The notes below the pieces were generated by a model that had not been told where the DNA came from, did no database searches, and saw nothing but the letters and a program-made list of their open reading frames with translations. From Aquila chrysaetos chrysaetos (Eukaryota; Chordata; Aves; Accipitriformes; Accipitridae): 64,000 nucleotides of DNA. Below, in pieces: positions 59,255 through 64,000 of this stretch (the stretch's first letter is position 1; every line of letters starts with the position of its first letter). The position numbers and the translations under genes were made by a program. Where the stretch lies: positions 14,402,001 to 14,466,000 of the forward strand of contig NC_044020.1 in the NCBI RefSeq assembly GCF_900496995.4, in the 5' to 3' direction.

Positions 59255-60480
59255 GAAAGACCCCACCTGATGGCCCGGTGCCCCGTTTCCTCACCTCCCG
59301 GGAACGAGCTCGGGGTGCCGGACCGCAGCCCTGGGCGTCGGCGCTACGCTCCTTCCTCGGTACGGAGGAGGCTCGGGGCAGGGGAGCAGCAGGGATCCAG
59401 CGGCCGCGGGCAGCCCAGCTCCTTCCTTCGCCTCTCCCCTGACGCGCCAGGCGAGCGAGCCGCCGTCTCCCTCCCTCCCGCCGTCGCACTGCCCGGCCGG
59501 GGCGGTGGGCGACGAGGTGGGGATGCGCCGGGGGTGGACGGGGGCTCCGGAGGAGCAGAGCCCATCTGCTGCCGGGGCGGCTTCGGCAGAAGCCGGGGAG
59601 GCTTGGCTGGCTCCGGTCGGGTTCCGCACACGCCGGCGTTGACCCCGCTTGCTTCGGGGCCGGCGCCGAGGGAGCGGTCGGTGAGCGTCGCCCGCTGACA
59701 GCGAGCCCCGCGCAGAGCTGCGGGCCGCCGGGGCGCGGGAGGGGCCGCCGGGGCGCGGGAGGGGCCGCGGGGGCCCGGCCGGCCTCAGCTGGGCTCGCCT
59801 CCCAGCGCGCCGCTAGGCACCGCGCCGCTCTCTCGCGTCACCGCCCACAGGCTCGGCCTCATTGGCCGAGGGCGGCGCTCATCCTCTGGGCCAGCCAATC
59901 GGGCTGCCCCGGCTTCGCGGGCGCGGGGACGCCGAGGCCTCATTAAGGCGCGGGGTCCACCCCTCTCCCGGCGCGGCGGCGGCAGAGGCGAGCGGGCCGG
60001 CGGACGGCGCTCGCTGCGGCCTCGGGGGCGGGCCGCGGAGCGCGGCTGCGGCGGGGCGGGTTGGGCTGCAGCCTGCTGCGGCGGTCCTTGTAAGGCAGCG
60101 CGGATTTAGCCTGTTAACGCTCTGAAGCCGAGGGACGAGCCGGGGGGGCTCCTTGCAGGGGAGGAGGGCGGCGGGGGGTGCTCCCTCGGACGGGCTGTGC
60201 CGTCGCTCCGCGCGGGCCCTGAGGGGAGAGGCCGTCGGGGCCCTACGGGGGGGACTCCCCGAGGCGGGGGTGCCGGCGGGCTCCCTTGGCGGGTGTCGGG
60301 ACCCCGGCGCCGGCCGTGTGTGTGTGGGGTGTCCCCTGAGGGGAAGGACGGTGGTGTGGGGGCCCGGGGCAGGTGGTGGCTTGCTGAGAGGGCAGTAGCT
60401 GTGAGGCACCTCGTGTGTGTGTGCGCGGAGCAGGTGAGCTTGTGCTGCTTGGAGGGAGACGTCCTGGAAATGACCGCCTC
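59255..60480 (+). promoter_or_regulatory. BPGM: CpG island and likely promoter plus first exon of BPGM
   Basis: A strong CpG island begins abruptly near 59255. CCAAT-type motifs lie at 59861-59865 (ATTGG) and 59895-59899 (CCAAT), and cattaagg follows near 59941, so a start near 59960-60000 is plausible. A 20-base GC tandem repeat (ggggcgcgggaggggccgcc) lies at about 59729-59768. Candidate first-exon donors are gtaagg at 60090 and CAG|gtgagc at 60433/60434. BPGM in other vertebrates has non-coding 5' exons, so assigning this island to BPGM is well founded. The exact exon is not settled by sequence. Confidence 0.7.
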
Positions 60481-60920
60481 TGGCAGTTAGACCTTAAAAG
60501 TGTGCTTGGCTAAAAGCTCTGCCGATGTAAGATGTTATCCTGAGCACCTTGCTCTGTTCTGCTGTGCTGAGCTGGGGCTCTGTGTTTCTGTTCTGTGCTG
60601 GGTCCAGGTCTGCTGTCTGTATCCTCCCAGAGGTTTTGGTAGATTCCTGTGCACTAAAGCTATGGTAATTGCAGTCTAAACAAATCTTGGGGAGCAAATG
60701 ATATCCCGGGGCATCTGGGAGACAAGAAACTTTCCCTTGTTGGTAATGGAGGAGCTGCGCATTTGCATCTTTTTGGGAGAAGTAAATTGGTAGCTTTCCC
60801 AGCCCATCCAAGGGGTGTGTGCTCTATTTTCTTACAGCTCTGAGAGCAATTGATGGTTGGCATAACCATTTGCACTTGCGGTTTCTGTGTGAGCACTTGG
60901 TGTTTATTCTTTTCCTGCAG

Positions 60921-61013
60921 GTAACTAGCCAAGAGTGTGTGGTGGCCTCTGCATAAAGCAGCTCTTGAGTCTGTGCTGGGATTTGTGTAGGTTGTTCCTG
61001 TGCCATAGGAAAG
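60921..61013 (+). other. BPGM: Candidate non-coding 5' exon of BPGM
   Basis: A strong acceptor (tttattcttttcctgcag) ends at 60920 and a strong donor (aag|gtgagt) follows 61013, bounding 93 bases without an ATG. It lies between the CpG island and the first coding exon on the same strand. Only splice-signal quality and position support it; no homology could be checked. Confidence 0.35.
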
Positions 61014-63436
61014 GTGAGTAGGATTATTTCCATGTGTTGCTCTAAGGCTTTTTAGCTTAAATGCTTCCATAAGCGCACTGATATTTAAGCAACCCTGTGA
61101 CTGCTAGTCCTTTCTAAATTTGTTTGGTGATTCTGCCTAATCTTTTATATAACTGAATTGGAGTTTATGGTCCCCAGATGATCTTAGGTCTTCAGGTTTT
61201 TTGTTACATTAATTGAGTTTTTTATTGTTTTGGCCAAAAGTACCCAAATAAGAAGTTGTGGAAACAGGTGCATCTCCTCTATTGTTGGGTCTTGGTTTTT
61301 TTGGTATTGGGTCTTAATTTGATTCTTTAAATTATGCAATTTCTTCTTGTGGATAATACAATCAATTAATCTGAACAATGTGGTATCTGCAGAGATAGAG
61401 CTTTTTATGGGGCTATGTTTTGTGTGGTAGTTTGTGCTGTGAACACACTGCAATTTTTAATCGTATCTGTGGGATGTTGGAGAAAGTTCACTCTGGTGTT
61501 AAATGGAAATGCTATCTGATATTCCTTTTTGTTATAAATGTGGGATCTTAAAGGGTATAGTTTAGTATTGTACCTGATGTGACATGACACCTGAATCCTA
61601 ACCATAGCTGATTTCTTTCCTTAATGTGGAACTGATGATTGTGAGTGGAAAAAGTGGAACATACGAGGGATTTTGTCTTGGGTGCTCCTTGTCATACGCA
61701 AAAGTCAGGCCTCCTTTACATGACATCACAGGAGACTTTCCCTTGTATTTACCAATTGTCTATTGTGTGTCAGACAATATCTCCTGATATTCTTTAAAAA
61801 TCTGTCAGTCCTCAAAGGCTTCTTAATCCTGAGCTGTACCAGTAGCCAGAAGTTAGAGCTGGGGAGGTATTGCATAGTGTCCTTGTGTGATGTAGACTGT
61901 CTTCTGTGGCAGTAAAGGAGAACTAAGCTGCTGTTGCAGTCAAGATCAAATTACTGAGGCTGTTGATGAATTCAACCTTTCTATCCACTTTTTGAAAGTC
62001 TGGTAAAAATGCATGCTGATACTGTGCTGGGTGCTTCCCAGAGTGCATGGGCCTAACCCACCCTACTGAACTAATTCAGGCTCACAGTGGGCCTGAATTT
62101 GAGATACTTGGAGTGTGATTGAAGCAGCTCCAACTGATTTGAGATGATGGGAGCTCTCATAAGCATGTCTCTTACAGAAATCTAGTCCAAAGTTGAGTGT
62201 GCAGAAATCAGACCTCGGTCTCCCCGTCTGTGGTTTTGAGAGCACTTAATGTTCATTTGAGTATACAGCAGTCTTCCCAGTGCAGGGAGTTGTGTTTTTA
62301 TATTTTTTGCCCCTTCTCTGTCCATTGCTATCTTGTCTGTGACATCTCAGGTCAGAGTGATCAGGTGGGGCTTTCAGAGTTGCTGTGTTAGACCTTTCAG
62401 GCATCATGCAATCTGATAGAAGATATTTGACTACATTGCAAAAGCTTGGGTGAGTGGTCAAAATCCATCTCTCACTGAAGACAATCCGGAAGTGGTGTTG
62501 CTTCGTCAACAGGAGCAGAGAAAGGTGCTGTTTGACCTTATGAATGTGTAGCTGTCTGTCATTTAATGAGGACAGCAAATATGCCATTTGTGCCCACTGT
62601 AAAAGTAGAAACATTGATTCTGGTGCCTGAGAATCTAGTGTTGTAATTCATAGGCACAAGACAAAAAAATATACTTGAGAGTCAGGAAGGGGATGGAATA
62701 ATCTGAGATCACTTCTTGATTCAGTCAAATGAGAACTCGCTAGTTGTGCATTGCATCCTGGAGTAGCTGTGTTGTTGCACTTGAGTGTGGAGGAATGGAG
62801 GAGGTGGCCTGGGGGAAAAAATCAAGCAGAGACTGGCATAATTAGCAGGACAGGATGGGGATGGGAGGAAACAAGTTATGCAGAGCATGATTATGGTGAC
62901 ATCTCCTTTGAGGAAAGCTAATAAGGTTCTGTGTATTGCCAGTTCCAATTCTGTGGTCCTCCTCTCCAGTTGCTGTAGCCGAGGACCACAGCTACTGTCT
63001 GTGCCTGCATTCCCTTGGAGCCTGTGTGGGTCTGGGCAGCTCTTACGAGCTTCGGCTCCATGTCTTGCCTCTAAGCAGCTCACTAGTGAGAGTGAGATCT
63101 GCTTTGGTAGTTGAGAGCCTTTGATGTTGAGTGAGGCTCTGTTTAAGCACTTGAGGGAAATCTGTAGGCAGGAACAGCTTGTACAAATCTGTTACTAATC
63201 AATTGGTTAAGTTGGCTAGTTGAAACAAGCTGGGTGGAGGATGGTGCTTTTCCTGCCACATGAGGGTGGGAAGGAATTCAAAGCCAGGAGACCTCAAAGG
63301 TAAAAACACACTCAGCAGACGCTTGTGTCTTTGGTTGTTTTGATTCTGATAGTTGTCTACTCTTTGCTGCCATATTACTACTTGTAATGCATTATCTATG
63401 GGATGTTTGATATATCTGTCTTGTGTCTCTGTCCAG
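61014..63436 (+). other. BPGM: BPGM intron before the coding exon
   Basis: No further exon, repeat or RNA gene recognised. A pyrimidine-rich acceptor, ttgtgtctctgtccag, ends at 63436. Confidence 0.55.
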
Positions 63437-63499
63437 ATGCATCATTATTAGATGTCAGACCAGTTGTCATCTGTGCTAAGCTGCAACCAAAATGGCTAA
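63437..63499 (+). promoter_or_regulatory. BPGM: BPGM 5' leader with two short upstream ORFs
   Basis: If the exon begins after the acceptor at 63436, the leader holds ATG at 63437 (four codons, then TAG) and ATG at 63452, whose 15-codon frame ends with TAA at 63497-63499, overlapping the BPGM start codon out of frame. Both upstream ATGs have weak context (C or T at -3). The BPGM ATG has A at -3 and G at +4, which favours leaky scanning to it. Confidence 0.45.
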
Positions 63500-64000
63500 G
63501 TACAGGCTTGTTCTCTTAAGACATGGGGAAGGAGCCTGGAACAAGGAGAATCGCTTCTGCAGCTGGGTGGACCAGAAGCTGAGCAGTGATGGGATAAAGG
63601 AAGCTCAGAACTGTGGCAAACACCTCAAAGCACTGGGCTTTGAGTTTGACCTTGTCTTCACCTCTGTGCTCAGCCGCTCCATCCAGACTGCATGGCTTGT
63701 CCTGGAAGAGATGGGCCAAGAGTGGGTCCCCATTCAGAGTTCCTGGCGACTGAATGAACGTCACTATGGTGCACTGATTGGTCTCAACAGAGCAGAAATG
63801 GCTCTGAATCATGGGGAGGAGCAAGTGAAAATATGGAGGAGAAGCTATGATGTTACTCCACCTCCCATAACTGAATCTCATCCTTATTATGAAGAGATAT
63901 ACAATGATCGCCGGTATAAATGCTGTGACGTCTCTCAGGATAATCTCCCAAAGGCTGAAAGTCTAAAAGATGTGCTTGAAAGACTCCTTCCCTATTGGAA
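63492..64000 (+). CDS. BPGM: Bisphosphoglycerate mutase, first coding exon, cut by window edge
   Basis: The frame opens at ATG 63492 and runs 169 codons plus two bases to the window end; vertebrate BPGM has about 259 residues. The protein makes and breaks down 2,3-bisphosphoglycerate in erythrocytes, which lowers haemoglobin oxygen affinity. It belongs to the histidine phosphatase superfamily (cofactor-dependent phosphoglycerate mutases). Visible family features: the [13 protein letters not shown] loop with Arg10 and the phosphoryl-accepting His11, Arg62 in [12 protein letters not shown], Glu89 and Arg90 in [13 protein letters not shown], and Arg116-Arg117 in IWRRSY. EEQVKIW and [11 protein letters not shown] also read as BPGM. 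Gly14 after RHGE, where phosphoglycerate mutases carry Ser, marks it as BPGM rather than PGAM. The second catalytic histidine lies past the edge. The strand is the same as the CpG-island promoter upstream. Confidence 0.97.
   Translation, partial: MAKYRLVLLRHGEGAWNKENRFCSWVDQKLSSDGIKEAQNCGKHLKALGFEFDLVFTSVLSRSIQTAWLVLEEMGQEWVPIQSSWRLNERHYGALIGLNRAEMALNHGEEQVKIWRRSYDVTPPPITESHPYYEEIYNDRRYKCCDVSQDNLPKAESLKDVLERLLPYW

Noticed and set aside
59223-60409. Several open frames of 80-180 codons in the BPGM CpG island
   Set aside because: Frames occur on both strands, all low-complexity Arg/Pro/Ala/Gly-rich, as expected for a CpG island.

Overview
This is vertebrate nuclear DNA, most likely from a bird. 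Genes are split into short exons with GT-AG introns, there are GC-rich promoter islands, a CR1-type LINE fragment lies in one intron, and the gene order (AKR1B cluster next to BPGM) matches the region holding AKR1B1/AKR1B10/BPGM on human 7q33. The species cannot be named from sequence alone.

Layout, left to right: (1) 534-2555, plus strand: the last four coding exons of an AKR1B-like aldo-keto reductase whose 5' part lies outside the window. (2) 2556-10194: gene-poor DNA between two convergent genes. (3) 10763-20606, minus strand: a complete ten-exon AKR1B1-type aldose reductase encoding 316 residues with all catalytic residues, a TATA-like promoter and a CpG island. (4) 20.7-28.1 kb: flanking DNA, parts of which recur upstream of the next gene. 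(5) 28104-28146, minus strand: an orphan copy of AKR1B terminal exon 10. (6) 30680-38117, minus strand: a second ten-exon AKR1B copy with a frameshift and a 6-base loss in exon 6. (7) 42470-48892, minus strand: a third ten-exon copy with a stop at codon 70. (8) 49.7-59.2 kb: no gene recognised. (9) 59.3-60.5 kb: CpG-island promoter, followed by a probable non-coding exon and, from 63492, the first 169 codons of BPGM (bisphosphoglycerate mutase), which runs off the right edge.

The three minus-strand AKR1B copies keep identical exon lengths and phases (66, 168, 117, 78, 123, 107, 82, 84, 83 and 43 coding bases, except 102 in exon 6 of the second copy). They therefore arose by tandem duplication of a whole gene plus 5' flank. 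Only the first is intact as read. Blocks of 418, 525 and 530 bases are identical or nearly so between copies while neighbouring exons have diverged. This points to patchy gene conversion, or to assembly collapse.

Functionally, the intact gene should give a cytosolic NADPH-dependent aldehyde/aldose reductase (polyol pathway, carbonyl detoxification). BPGM makes 2,3-bisphosphoglycerate in red cells. They are neighbours by ancestral synteny and not part of one pathway. I found no rRNA, tRNA, CRISPR or prokaryotic feature, and nothing that amounts to a new biological system.
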